The position numbers and the translations under genes are program-made. A DNA stretch of 64,000 nt from contig CM046350.1 of assembly GCA_025403435.1 (NCBI GenBank), positions 7,413,512-7,477,511 of the forward strand. Reading direction: 5' to 3'. The stretch comes from Artocarpus heterophyllus (lineage: Eukaryota > Streptophyta > Magnoliopsida > Rosales > Moraceae). The notes under the pieces are model-generated. The model saw only the letters and a program-made list of their open reading frames with translations, made no database searches and was not told the DNA's origin. Shown one piece after another: positions 48,550 to 61,710 of this stretch. Every line of letters begins with the position of its first letter. Position 1 is the stretch's first letter.

Positions 48550-49281
48550 TAGAGATGCTCGTCCTGATATAGTGATGAGCTGGGCCGGGCCGGCACGGTC
48601 TATCATTATTCAAGGCACAGCTCGGCCCATAAATATTGATGGGCTGGGCCAACATATATTGGCCTGTGAAAAATCATGATAGACTGACCCATCTCGGCTC
48701 ATGTAAGACCCATATAGGCCCACAATAGGCCAGCCCACTGAAGGCTCATTGTGGACCAATTTCATTTATAATGTTTTTTTTTGTTGTATTGTGTTTTTTA
48801 GTAATTTTGTAAACATCTTATGTATAATTATTCTGATTATACTTTTTTTTCCTTATCAAGATTTTGTCCCACTAGATTTTCTTTAGAAAAGTTTTTAATG
48901 AGGTAATTCTAAATAAAATATCCATTTTTATATTTTTATTGACTATTCAAACTGTTATATTTATTAACTTATTTAAAAATTCAAAAATAAAAATTAAAAA
49001 TTAATTGCTTAGATGGGCTAACCCATCTAAACTCACGATGGGCCAAAATGGGCTTACCCATTCTAACTTATAGATGGGCTCAAATGGGCCAGCCCATTCA
49101 AGACCTACGGTCCGGCCCGGCCTGGCCTATGTAAAATTGGCCCGTGGTATGTGTTGGGCCGAGGTAATTCTAATATGGGCCAGCCTAGCCCAGCCTACAA
49201 AATTCATGGGTTGGATCAACCCGGCCCATGCAAAGGAGGATGGGCCGGGCCAGGCTGGGCCAGCTCGTTCTTGCATCTCTA
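48550..49281. mobile_element. Non-autonomous hAT element (732 bp) rich in GGGCCGGGCC-type motifs
   Basis: Target duplication tgctttac, 8 bp and perfect (48542-48549 and 49282-49289), as made by hAT transposases. Terminal inverted repeats begin TAGAGATGC and end GCATCTCTA. Subterminal parts carry many gggccgggcc, tgggccagccc and similar repeats, typical of hAT subterminal binding sites. No transposase. It lies in the leader intron of pseudogene C. Confidence 0.9.
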
Positions 49282-49621
49282 TGCTTTACTAGTACTCATC
49301 AAGTAGTTGTTTTTTTTAAAAAAAAATTTCCCTTTATTTTCTTAACGGCGAGTTCTTGAATTGTTCTTTTTCTTGTTTCTCAAATGTGTAAGTTAAACCT
49401 TTTTTTCCCTATTAACTTGAACATAGTTGTATTTAAACAACTTTAATTTCAAAAGATTATGTTCTTTACTTTTTGCTAAAAAGTTCATTTTTCTATATGA
49501 TCCTTCGTTAATATTTCAGAGAAATAGTGAAAATCACATACCTAATTGATTCTGTGCATGGACAAGCACAGGAGCTAAAACAAGCAAACATTTTTGCGAA
49601 GAAGGCATTGAACATGTCCAT

Positions 49622-52600
49622 TACTATCGTAATGTACTTAGGCGTCTAATTAAGTAATTAGCGACAAGCTCATTGCTAACTCATTCTATTTTTAGCCTCT
49701 TGTAATGCAGACACTTTATATATACGTAATTTCAAAACAGCATTAAAAATAAAGTAAGCTCATTAAATACGTGGTCAAGTTGTCATGCCTGCGCAGAGAA
49801 TCTCTTGCAAAGTAATAGATTACCAATCCACCACTTCAAGGTATTTTTATTTTATTTTTTTTCATTTCCCCTAAGAAGTAATATGCCACTTGTGTGTCTA
49901 ATTCAACGCTTCTAAACTTTTAATATATAATGCGGGTTCAAGACTAAATTTGTAACTACTAATAATCCACAAGTACTAGTACTCCTAAATCTCAAACGTT
50001 GAGCTTACACAATTGGTTAATTGACCTTCGTAAAGCAAAAAAACTTCATTATGAATATCCTTAATGGGCTATGTTTTCCTTTTCTAAGATACAAATAGAA
50101 GAAACAGTTGCAGGGCTTGCGATCATTCAGGTTAATACTATAGTTTCCAATTGACCAATTACGTAGTTACTTGCATTCTAGAATAGAAAATTTAGAGCCC
50201 ATTTTGAAACATAGGTTTGAATCAAAACATGTTAGTTCAAATCAGTTCTCTATGATTTTTCTTTTCTTAAAAATATGAATTGCTATAGTGTTTTTATTTT
50301 CCAACCTTTAGTTCGAACATATGTTCCAAACGGGCGGCTCTTAATTTATTGTCAATTTTTTTGAGTTGATTAAGTTGATAGAGATCTAGTATCGAGTTTT
50401 CTGCCCTTAAAGTCAACACATGCCATTTGCGCCATATTCTCAGGGCGCTTGATGTTTCCGTGTGCTTGAGAACAATTCAGCAGCAAATGTTTCCACTTTT
50501 AGCAACTCAGAATCCAACTTTGTTTTTTCTTTGCTCCAATTATTCCTTGTCATTCTAGCAAGTGCAAGATTTTCAATTATGAAAGGGAAATCATAATACC
50601 AAATCATTTCTGACTTAAAACAAGTTTTGCACGGATTAATGATAAAAAACCGGCTTCTAATGAATTGTTTAAAATGCATGATCATGACTAGAAGACCATA
50701 GTTGATCTTTACCTTAATCCCGAAAAGTGCTTGTAATTTACTTGCAAGAGGCCTTCATCTTAACTCCTTTGACAGTTGCAGTAGATGTATTAATAATTAT
50801 GTTCTTAACCTCAGTTACTAAAGAAAACCGCTGGAATATTGGACCAAATAAGTTCACGGTCAATATTTCCTGCAAGTCAGATAACAGTTGTAGGCAGCCA
50901 TAAATCCAGCCATTTTCTTTATTGTTTACATAGAACGTGCTTAGAGGATAAGTACATAAAGAAGACTTACGCAGAAGTCTTCCATATTTATGAGTTGTAA
51001 GTCGTTAGCCTTTTTTTTGGGGTAGCATATCCATAAAGAGCTGAGTTTTCTGCACTCCAACTTAAAATAAGAAAAGAAATTAGGTTGGGTGGCCTTTTTT
51101 ATAGCATATATAAAATAAATGATTATAACCTTTTAGATTTAGGTAAACAGTCGTTTTATCAGTGATAAACTGAGTTAATTGATAAATTTCTAGAGTTTAT
51201 CAGTATTAAATTTGATAAATTCAAGTGATAAACTGATAAGTTTCATGAGTTTACTAGTGTTAAACTTGATAAACTTAAGTTTATTACTGATAATCAGCTA
51301 TTTGTTTAATCTTAAAAAGTTACGGTCATTTTATTTTAAAAATACTTTAAAAAAGGCCATTTACCTCTGTATCTAAAAAACAATGATTCTTATGTAATCA
51401 TAAAGGCCTCTATATTTTTCAAATAAAAATATACAAAGTTTCTATGCCAAGAATTGCATCAGTAACCACCAATGGAATGTCTTCTTCTTATTCTTTTTTT
51501 CTTTTCATTCTTCTATCAAGATGGATTCAACGTTTGATACTTTACAACCGCAGTAATTTGAGGTCATTACTTAATTAATAGACCATGCAACTTTGGGCTA
51601 TGATCTGGTGGGAGCAAAACTAGGCCCATCTTATGAGTAGATCCTTTTTTCCTGGTAATAAAAATTACACTACATAGCATACTTGTATCGGAGTTTGAAA
51701 TAGAACAATTTTTTAAAATATTTTAGGAATAACAAAATTTCGTAATTACTATTATGATTTTCATATAATGTTGAAAAGTTATCTGGTAATTACTATAATG
51801 ATTTTTATTTTTTCTATTTACAGAATATTTTAAAATTTTTATACTATTTTTAACATGACTTGCAAGATTGTGCTATATGTCTTCACTCTTTTTTTTCCAT
51901 AAAATTGAGTAGAAACGAGTTCAAGATCTTTCTATTTCATTAGTTGGCTCCTAAATTTCTACCATAAACGAAGTAAATGGGGGTGGAATGGGATGGATGT
52001 TCCCCTTAGTAAAAGGCATATCAATCTTTTTCACTAGCTAATAGATGAACGCGATTTAATTTCAAATGTTTCTCTTTTTTTTTTTTTTTTTTGAACTGAT
52101 TTCAACTTTTCGTCGCAAAGATAACAATAGATTTGAGTATATTCATCAATCGGCTCAGAAAATCAAGAGCATATTCAATATATATATATATATTTCCCCT
52201 TTATTTGAGATTTTAAACCTTCCCTTTCCAGATTGTCGATTCTTTACCTTATACTTTAAGTTTCGTTTTCGAGGTATATGATGAATGAATTTCTAGTCCC
52301 ATATATATATATGGTCGTCTCACATGCATACGCACATTGAGCTCCAAAGAGAGGAATGGTTGAGTACTGCATATACATCTAAACCATCTCTGTTAAGAAG
52401 AAAAATAGTGCGGATTTTCAAGAATAGACCTGGATAAATATTAGAAATTGGCATAATCATTGAAGATCAAACCAATAAATTGCAGAATTCCATAAGTAAT
52501 TAGCATTTTTGTTATGATTAGAATCTATTAAAGAGCAAAATTTTTATGAAAAAGTAAACAATCAACATATACTCAATATCATGTTCTTTATATCTCGAAA

Positions 52601-52770
52601 TTTGAAAGAGAGGACGTTGATTATTATGATATCACGAGAGGATACCAACTGTAGAACATGTTAAAGCAACACATACATCATTAAGCGCCATACAAAGAAG
52701 AAATACAAGAAGATGAAATATCAAAATGAAAAGAAATTTCTCAGTACACCATATTTGCTGGGACAACAGG
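49622..52770. other. Intergenic DNA between genes C and B, with weak exon-like remnants
   Basis: Mostly AT-rich. On the minus strand 50685-50440 is open, and its end reads like protein (NNWSKEKTKLDSELLKVETF). At about 50880-50750, after a CTTGCAG acceptor-like site, a further open stretch reads EILTVNLFGPIFQRFSLVTE and then VKNIIINTSTATVKGVKMKA. No family is recognised, and the pieces may be an eroded gene or chance. (TA)n at 52168-52190. The rest shows nothing. Confidence 0.35.
51126..51322. mobile_element. Fold-back element (about 197 bp) with repeated GATAAACT
   Basis: Ends pair as taaccttttagatttaggtaaaca against the inverse of the right end, taactttttaagattaaaca. The interior repeats (t)gataaact/agtttatca about ten times in both orientations, so almost the whole element can fold into one hairpin. 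A small MITE is likely; target duplication unresolved. Confidence 0.5.
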
Positions 52771-55700
52771 CTACCTTGCCAAGGGACCGAGTTCGGTTGT
52801 CACATTCATAGATACAAGTCCTATCGAGTCTGTTGTTGACTGAGTCATGCGACTATTATTCCTCTTACCTATTTCGACTTCCAAACAATCCTTTAGTTCA
52901 TTCACGACCTGACTCATGTTTGGCCTTTTAGCAGATGATCGAGATACACATGCCATTGCTAACTCAACTGCTTTCCAAGCAGAGTTGGCCTCAAAATCTC
53001 CATTTAACCTTGGTTCAACTATGCTTTTAATATCTCCATTAGCAAGCATGGATTCGACCCATTGGATTATGTGAATCCTGTCCTGGGTTCTACTTATGGC
53101 AGGCCGTCCTGTTATTATCTCCAAGAGAACAACGCCAAAGCTGAAAACATCACTTTTCTCTGTTAGCCTGCTTGTTGTGGTGTACCTGCAAAACAGATCA
53201 TACAATTACTAAATGTTAGTTATCCCTTTTGTTTTAGTAATATTCTTCCTATTGCAATAGATGCTTTATAAAACTGACCACAATTTTTCTTGCTTATCTG
53301 GTTGATGTTTGTGTCTTGAAATTTCATCTTTTCCTCTTAATTTCAGATGTACTTAAAATTTTGAATTAGTGTGATTATTACGTCTAACCTAACAATATCA
53401 TTTATGTTGTCTAAGTTTTACTTTTGAAGATATATAACGCACAAAATAAAAATTAGCTAATGAACTTACTCGGGGTCAAGGTAACCGCGGGTACCAGCAA
53501 CTCTTGTGATCACATGAGTGGCGTCCTCATCAGGAGGGAACACTTTCGATAGGCCAAAATCAGCAATCTTGGCTTGGAAACGTTCATTTAACAAGATATT
53601 TGTTGTTTTCACATCTCTATGAATTATTGATGGCTTACAGCCGCTGTGCAGGTATTCCAATCCTATATTTTGAAGTTTCTCCACAATTCACTACTTCTTT
53701 CAAAGTAAAAACAATAATAACAATAAGAAAAAAAAAAAAAAGGTTCTCAAGTGATCATGTTGCTACCTTGAGCTGCGTCTACTGCTATTTGAAGTCTCCC
53801 TTCCCAGCTCAAGACATTTGCATTCTCGTCACCTACAATCAAAAAAAGAAAAAAAGGTTAAAAAAAAGTTAGCCTTTCGGGCTTAATTTCTTATTTTTCC
53901 AACAGTGATTGAAAGGAAAAATGCGGATTGAAAAATACTTAACACCAGCTAGCAGCTAGCTAATAAGATCTAGACATATAAAAACCAAACCTGAAAGATG
54001 TGAGTCTAAATCTCCATTGGCCATATACTCATAAATAAGCGCCTTGTTGTTTACTTCATTGCAATATCCAACGAGGCTAGTCAGGTGTGCATGATGAACT
54101 CTCAGAAGAAGTTTAACCTGTAATTCAAAGTGACATGAGATGATCTTTCTTAAATTTGTATGGACAGATAGGCTCAATAATTCTATGTGAAAATGTGTGA
54201 TGAATATGCAGAGTACCTCTGATTGAAACTGTTCATAGTAGAGTTTCTGCATACTTTTTTGTTCCTCTGTCAATTGAGATTGTTGATTGCCCTGAACTTG
54301 TGGAGGAGAAAGCATCTTCACAGCTACTTGAGTAGAGTCATCAATGAAGCCGTGGTAAACTGTTCCAAATCCACCTTTTCCCAAAATTTTCTCAAAGTTG
54401 TTTGTAATTTTTATAACCTCCGAGTACGTAAACTGTCGTTTCTTAGACTCGAGGGGATCGATGTTGTTGGATCCTGAGTTGACATTTAAAATCGTTAAAT
54501 GGCTCCATTAGTTTACTATATGTAAGCATTTAGAAAAATTCTGCTTTCTCAATCGAATTAGTTAACTTGTATTGTAGTTACCTGCATTCTTTTTTCTTTT
54601 TAGGACAATAAAAATAGCCGCCGCTATTAACGACAGGATTACTGATCCACCAACTGATGCTGCTATTGGTATTAGAATATTGCTCTTCTTCTTATTCTTC
54701 TTTTTCTTCGTCTCACATGAATCCGATGCACATAGACCAGGATTTTCTCCCACGCTAGCATAATTGAAGTCCATCCAAAAACAGTTCGTCAATATATTTG
54801 AAATCAGAAGTTTGAAATGAACATTTCACTAGGTGATGCCTTTGTACTAACAAATATATTCAGCAAAGCATAATTCTGTATTGGCCTAAAAAAAAGTCTC
54901 TTCGTAAGGCATTAGCGGGGCCTTAAAAATAACTTCAAAAATAGCTTTTAACAAGGAAAATACCTTAGTGATAGTGAACCGCTTTCTGATCTTCCAAGCA
55001 GTTCAGCTGGAATTGAACCACTGAGCTTGTTTCTTTCTAAGTTTCTGCATAGAAAACAATAAAAAATAATTGATCATTATGCATTTTTATGGATGTTGAA
55101 TACAGAGCAGAAGTCCTTTTTATGTTAAATTTTAAAATGACTTACAAAACCCTCAAGTTCGGCAATTGAGCAAGAAAATCAGGCACTGGTCCAGTTAAGT
55201 TGTTGTTTGACAAGTCCCTAAATTGAACCACAAATTAACATTATTACATTGATGGAAATAAGACATGACAACCAACTTGGACTTCCTATATTTTCTTATC
55301 ATAAACAAAATAACTTTGTATCGTGAGTTTCAAGTACTTACAAAGATTCTAATAGAGTGAGTTTGGAGATGTACGAATTTATCTCGCCAGTCAAACCACT
55401 AGAGGATAAATCCCTGCTCATAGGCAACAAGAGTGCAAATTATCACATCTGTGTTGAAAACTGCAAAATTTTGTTCTTGATCAAAGCATTAAAATTACCC
55501 AGGCAAAAAAAAAAAAAAATTAAAGAGTACTAAAGCATGAACTTACAAGGATGTGATTCTAGGGGAATCAACACCATCGGAGGTACAATTTAGACCTGTC
55601 CATACGTATTCCGTGGGCAGACAAGGATCCCCTTCCCAGTTTCTCTTTACTCTATAACTGGACTTTATGTTCACTATGGCATCCACTGATTAAGCAACCA

Positions 55701-57710
55701 AAACAAACATCATCTACAGGAAAAACAAATCAAAAGAATATACATATAAATAACATTTTAAAAGAACATTGCATTGTTTACCATCGTTTTGATTTGTTTC
55801 CGGCTGCGAAAAATCCACCAAAGTGTAGATCTCAATGGCATTGAAGATTGGTGGGAGGGTCGAGTTTTCGAGTCTGACAATTGAGAAAGTGAAGTTTCCT
55901 CCATTCAAGCCAGAAGGGGTGTAAATAGTGGTGGTGTTCAAGTAATCAGGGACGAGAGGTCCATACAAATGCTCCCCATTAAAGGTGATATTGAAAGATC
56001 TGGACTCGTTGGCCTTGAGCTTTTCAAGTTCGGAGAAATACAAGTAGACATAGAAGACGGTGTTGGGATCTGGGGCAGTCCAATAGAATTGCATCGGAGA
56101 GCTTTCGTTTATCGGTGTGCCTGCAGTTCCCATTACCACGGAGGGTGGCTGGTAAGTTCTACCGGGGTTCACTGTTTGTGATGTCGTTAATTGAGTCCAC
56201 TTGTCGTAGTAATAGGGTGACCAGGTGCGATCAAATACGTCATATGGGTATCTACATTCAAAGCAATTTTCAATTGGTTTTTTGTGAAATTTTTCCTGTC
56301 CAGCAATTAAATCTTAACACTCAAGTAAACTGTATAATTACTTTTAATATTTAGTAGTGTGTCACATAAATAATAAATAATATGAGACAACCAAAACACG
56401 GGAGAGTAGCAAAGGACACGTTTTCAATGATCTCTCGGATTACTTTTCTTTTAATTTTTTTTTCCGCGACCGCATTTTAACGTATTCTATAATAACTTGT
56501 GGTAATTATTACAAGTTATAAATAAAAGAAAGTAATATTTTGAACAAGTGTTGTCCTATAGAAAATTCTCTTCCCATTAAAAAAGAACCCTTTTCTCTTT
56601 TTTCTTTTGGAAAGATAATATTAAAATCATGGTGAAAAATCTTTTTGACCGAAAATATTATTTCAACACGTTATGGAATTTTCTTAATATATATATATAT
56701 ATATAATTACATATACGCCGCTCCTGTTAGTGAAAAATAAAGGATCTAAAATGTGTGGCCGTTTATATTCTCAAAAAAAAAAAAAAAGTGGGCGTTTACT
56801 TTTTTCTTAATGACAAGTTGTTCTACCTTGTCAAAATGTAGAGGATTGAAGTTAGAAGACATTTTTGTCCTTACACTGGTTGACGAACGGCCAAGCACAA
56901 TTGTCAAACTCAAAATAATTGCTATATATATATATATATTCAGCCAAAAAAAATTAGTACACCAACCAAAATAGTACACCATTTATTTCTATTATTTGGG
57001 TTATGGTATTTTTACACACATGTAAATAACGGAGTTACCTATACATGTTTTCGGTTAGTGGGTTGCCATTTTGACTAGACTTAGAGGGTATCAATGTAAT
57101 TTGAAGACAAAAAACCGTGATATCCCATAAGTAGAATAATAAAAAAATTACTCCAGTCCTAGGTAAATAGAAAACATACTCTTCAAGTCTTCTTAATTTT
57201 CTCTTAAGAAAATCTTGATCCGATGTGATAGCCATGTAGTGGCACAGTCAGAATTTTATTTCAAGATGACATAAACTAAGAATTTAAAAAATATTAAAAA
57301 CCCTGCAAAGTATCAAGTCTTAAATCGATTAACTAATTAGATGCACCTATTAGGCTTGTGCATATTCTGCCTAGTAATTTTTTTAACACTAAAGTGTTTA
57401 TGGTTTTTTTTTTTCAATTTATTAGACTATATGAAGAGTTTAGTTTAGGTAATATAGATTGAAATATACTATTTCAATGAAAAAGTGTTTTTGCATGAAT
57501 ATTATATCTATACACAAGTGGAACATATTTGAGTAACAAAGATTTCAATGAACAAATTAGATAAAAAAATATATTATTGAGCAAGCACACAGGGGAAGTG
57601 CTACAGGAACAAAAAAAAGTTAAAACAGGGACACGCTTACAAAAACTACTTTAATAAAAGTAAATTAGAGAAAGTAGGTCTTCATAAAAAAATAGTGACA
57701 AGGAAGGTTG

Positions 57711-57754
<44 letters not shown>

Positions 57755-58986
57755 TTAAGTATGACCACAATTTAAAAAATTTTTTTTAATGGGTCATATA
57801 GAAATTTACTGATATAAAAAAGATTACATGACAAAATATTTTAGCAGGGAAAAAATTTTGAAAAAAAACACTTTAATAGGAGCAAATAAGAGAAAAATAT
57901 TTCAAGAAAATACTTAGGATTTAATAGGGAAACAAAACGAAAACAACAAGAGAAGAAATAAAAAAAGAGAGAAATATATTGGAGGCATATTTGAAATATC
58001 TATTAACATAGTAATATCTACACATACATATATATATTATGTACAAAGTTCAAATAAGTGTAAATATACATTAAAGGAACACAAAAATATGCCAAGTAAA
58101 GTAAAAAAAATGAATTAATTAACTGGCTAAAATACAGCAAATAAGCATATGATCAACTAAATGGTAACCTAAATCTGCTTAACTACCAAAAAAAAGACTC
58201 TGCTTAAATAACTCCCCGGATAATGTTGCAAAGAAATATTCATAAAATAATATACATAATTGGGATAATTAGTGACTGACCTGTATATAGATCCATTGAC
58301 GGTTGAACCAACATCTGCTCTCAAGAATAATGACAAGGACCCAACTGGAGTCGAATAAGTGGTATTCAACAAAGGCCTTAATTCTATAGCCGAAATAAAG
58401 GGCGTCCCAGATCCTGTATTCACTAGGCAAATACCAACTTTGTCCTGTAAAGAAGTGTGTATTATTTCTTTAACCACACTTCCGTCTACAGAGTCGATTT
58501 TCACAGTGTCCCAAAGCGTAACTCCGAAGTAAAGATCGAACTCCGGCAGCTGATTTAGCCCGTCGTAGTTGCCGTACAAGAACACCGCCCGGATCAAGTA
58601 CCTTGCGTTTTTTGTGACGTCTATTCCGTAGCAGCTCCGAGTTCCTTCGGGGAAGGCTCTGACATATGCCGCTTGCTCTTGTAGGTTAGCCTTGTACTCC
58701 GGCGCAATGCTCTTACTCACGCCGCTGTCGATGAACGGCTCGTCGGAGATGTATTTTATGCCCGTCGTAGGCTCGAAATAGCTTGTGTTTGCAGGCAGCC
58801 GACCGCAATCTAAGCTAATGAATCCTAAGAGAGAAAGAGAGGAAAACATTTAGAGGCGCGTGTGGTGAAAAGTATAACTAGTTGAAGAAGTTTAATTAGA
58901 TACTATTGTATACCTGATTGATCCTGTGCATGAACAAGTATAAGAGAAAAAAGAGGAAGCAATGAAAAGAGGAGATGTTTGAACAT
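52771..58986 (-). CDS. Malectin-like LRR receptor-like serine/threonine kinase, gene B (LRR-I type), intact
   Basis: Thirteen exons (minus): 58986-58914, 58824-58281, 56251-55782, 55685-55547, 55413-55342, 55217-55146, 55044-54964, 54754-54582, 54473-54217, 54117-53991, 53832-53767, 53662-53470, 53185-52771. Every junction is GT-AG. The exons sum to 2,682 bp, an open frame of 893 aa, which supports the model. Order: signal peptide (1 to about 22), malectin-like domain (about 25-362), linker with NWEGDPCLP, three LRR exons (to about 483), TM helix ([20 protein letters not shown], about 510-535), RD kinase ([43 protein letters not shown]) and tail ending GPLAR. Oddity: about 17 extra polar residues ([16 protein letters not shown]) between strand beta-3 and helix alpha-C. 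Intron 2 is 2.0 kb. Family members act at the plasma membrane in immune or growth signalling; the ligand is not predictable. It is the best candidate functional gene of the cluster. Confidence 0.93.
57715..57750. repeat. (TA)n microsatellite in intron 2 of gene B
   Basis: About 36 bp of TA repeats in the 2-kb intron. The rest of that intron (56252-58280) is AT-rich with no gene seen. Confidence 0.95.
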
Positions 58987-60899
58987 CTTCTTTTCTTATT
59001 AATGTCGTTTTTGCTATAGCTTAAGCGTACCCAAGCTATACAGAAAACTAATTATCTGTCATTCAATGTCATCTTAAATGATAAATATATACTCACACAC
59101 ATCTCATTGCCAAAATAGTATTATTTGGTTTAACACAGCAGTATTCATGGATAATTTTTCTTTTTTTTTCTTTTTCTATTCTCTTGCAAAATTGGTGAAG
59201 GATTTTATAAATTGCCAACTCGGCTACTTCGACTTTCCTACCAACAAATGTGGGGCCTACACTTCTATCGTCGAGAGAATTGACTAATATGTAAGGTTCA
59301 CCAGTATTGGAGAGATTGACCAATATGTAACATTCACCATTATTGGATGCTTCTCCAAGTGAAAAAACAAAATATACTCTAGTATTTTTCAACAAACGTG
59401 AACAAACTTAAGACCCGTACATATCAAGTAGGAAAAAATTAGTAAGATATTATAAAAACAAAAGAAAAAGGAGTATGAATGACAAATAATTAATTTAATT
59501 AATTATACCCATTTGTTTTAACAAACGTGCGCGTAAACAATGGAAGGAAGACTTGCCAGAAGTCGTTGATCGCTATCGCTTTGCGTGTTACTTTCTATGT
59601 ATTATGATAAGTCAACTTCTCTAAATTGATCGTTCTTTTACGTGGGAAGTTCAAAGGTCAAAATCAAAGAGTTGAGTCTTTTGCACACCAACCATCTAAT
59701 TCTATATAATTTCATATAGGATTCCACCTCAACAATACGTTGCATTATTTCTTCGCAACTATATATATATATATATATATATATAGTGGTCATCTGACCT
59801 TAGCAAGATTTACGCTTCTAAAAGTCAAAGAATATTGGCTCTATAGCTAGCTTAACCAAAACGCGTTTGGATCTCCAATATTATTGTCTATATTCACGAA
59901 ATGTCTTAGTTTTTGCATTTTCACAAAAAATGACAAAAAGTAATTCAACTTTTATTTTTTTTCTTTGTCTGAGAGGTTCCCTATTAGGCTCGTCAATTTT
60001 AACGGTATTGAAGTTTGGTTTAATTGACTTGTGGAATATGTAGAGCTTTTGATTGGTGCCTTGAAACTTCCCTACATATACATACATCCAAATGTATACG
60101 CGTTTTGTGCTTTTAGTAATTTAGTCAGCAAATGAAACTCTAATTACAAAAATTTTGGTAGAAAATCTAACTAAAGTTTAATTTGTTTACTATGAAGTTA
60201 TATATATATATACTTACCTGTAATTCGCTATCAGCATTTTTTTTATTAATTTATAAATGAGCATACTTAATTTCGTATCCATTTAATTGAGAGAGAGAGA
60301 AGAACAACTGTTCATGATGACATAGAGGCGAGAGAAAGAAGGACTACCAGACAAAAAGAAGGCATTACTTTTACAAACTAATTTTTGTTTACCATTATGA
60401 TCTGAGTGAGAACATTAGCACTACAACTCTTTTTTCTTTTTTTTTCCCAAATAAACAGTGTTTCATATCCTCGTGTGAGGCTTCAAATTAAGTTGCAGTT
60501 GCCACAATATTATACATAGTGGTAAAGAAAATTTGATTAATATATGGTAGCTAGTGCACATACTCTTTCTATTGAGATAACCTCGGTTTTTGGACCATAT
60601 ACTAAGCTACGATTTTCTAATGCCAAGGATATATAAGGGAAGCTTTCTAAGAAGCTGCTTTTCGCATGTTGAGTTTAAAAATTGCTTTGGAAGTATTTGG
60701 ATGATCTGTCAGAAGTATTTTTATTTTCTAAAAATGCTTCCTGTCAAAACCACAAAATATGACTTTTTAAAAAATACTTTTGAAATAGACTTTAAAACTT
60801 GAATCAGAATGTTAATAATATATTATAAGCTTAATATAACATGTTTTGTAACTTTTTAAAAAATTTAAAACAATTTTGACTCATGGCTCTTTTATAAAT

Positions 60900-61641
60900 A
60901 GGGGTCTCGTTTGGCATGGCTTCTAGAGGCTGCTATTAGCTTTTACAACCTCCTACGACATTTTAGAGTATTTGGTAAACATTGTCTCTTAAAATTGCTT
61001 CTAAAAACTACTATCCAATAGCAAAAGTTGAGAAGCAACCTAAGGATTGCTTTTTTACAGCAGCTTTTGTTTTTATATTTTAAAATTACTAGATTAACCT
61101 TAGAAATAATACATAATTTCTAATCTACCTATATTTCTTTAACAAATTGCAATAAATCAAATAACACATTTTGCTAAGAAATTCACTTAGAAATATATTC
61201 AAATACTTAAACAAAAAAATGTATTAGAAATAAATAAAATCAAATAAATAAATCAAATATCACGTTTTTTTGGATGCTCAAAGACCATGCTATGAATTAG
61301 AGTGATTTAATTTTTTTAATCTAATTAAAATTAATAAAAACTAAAGCTATAAATATGCTCAGTAAAATATGTCTATTTTCATCATTATATATCTCCAAAT
61401 AATTTTATACATAGTTAACTAAACACCTGTAATTTTGCTTTCGGTTTTCACAACACCTTTGAAAAAGATTTACCAAACACCAACCTACTTCTTGTCCACA
61501 GCACAGCACAGCAAAAGCTACAATACAACACATCAATGCCAAACTGGCCCATTATTCCAAATACTTACTAAAAAGCTACAGCTTTTACTTTTATTCTTTC
61601 ATTCACTAAAAGTACAAGCAAAAATTGTACCAAACAGGCCC
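60900..61641. mobile_element. Possible hAT-like MITE
   Basis: The left end ggggtctcgtttggcatggctt and the inverse of the right end, tgggcctgtttggtacaattt, agree in GGGYCT-GTTTGGYA. A second inverse of that end (ccagtttggcattg) lies at 61535-61550, suggesting two nested or tandem copies. No convincing target duplication. Confidence 0.4.
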
Positions 61642-61671
61642 ATATAATATAAATACATACATACATGCATG

Positions 61672-61676
<5 letters not shown>

Positions 61677-61707
<31 letters not shown>
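61677..61707. repeat. (TA)n microsatellite
   Basis: About 30 bp of TA repeats following an atacatacatgcatgc run, just right of the MITE-like block. Confidence 0.95.

Positions 61708-61710
<3 letters not shown>

Larger units (their letters stand above)
46248..49621 (-). pseudogene. Malectin-like receptor kinase pseudogene C, only leader and malectin exons
   Basis: Three exons remain (minus): leader 49621-49542, malectin 48278-47742 and 46749-46248. The leader ATG is not in frame with its hydrophobic frame (LLVLAPVLVHAQNQL). Exon 2 has TGA where genes B and F have the Cys codon of SLDCG, then a frameshift; the later part stays open ([30 protein letters not shown]). Exon 3 has early stops and then an open stretch of 110 codons ending near NSTLPP. 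No linker, LRR, membrane or kinase exon follows in the 2.3 kb to gene D. Introns carry a Mutator-like element (46989-47720) and a hAT element (48550-49281). An ectodomain fragment, not a functional gene as read. Confidence 0.9.
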
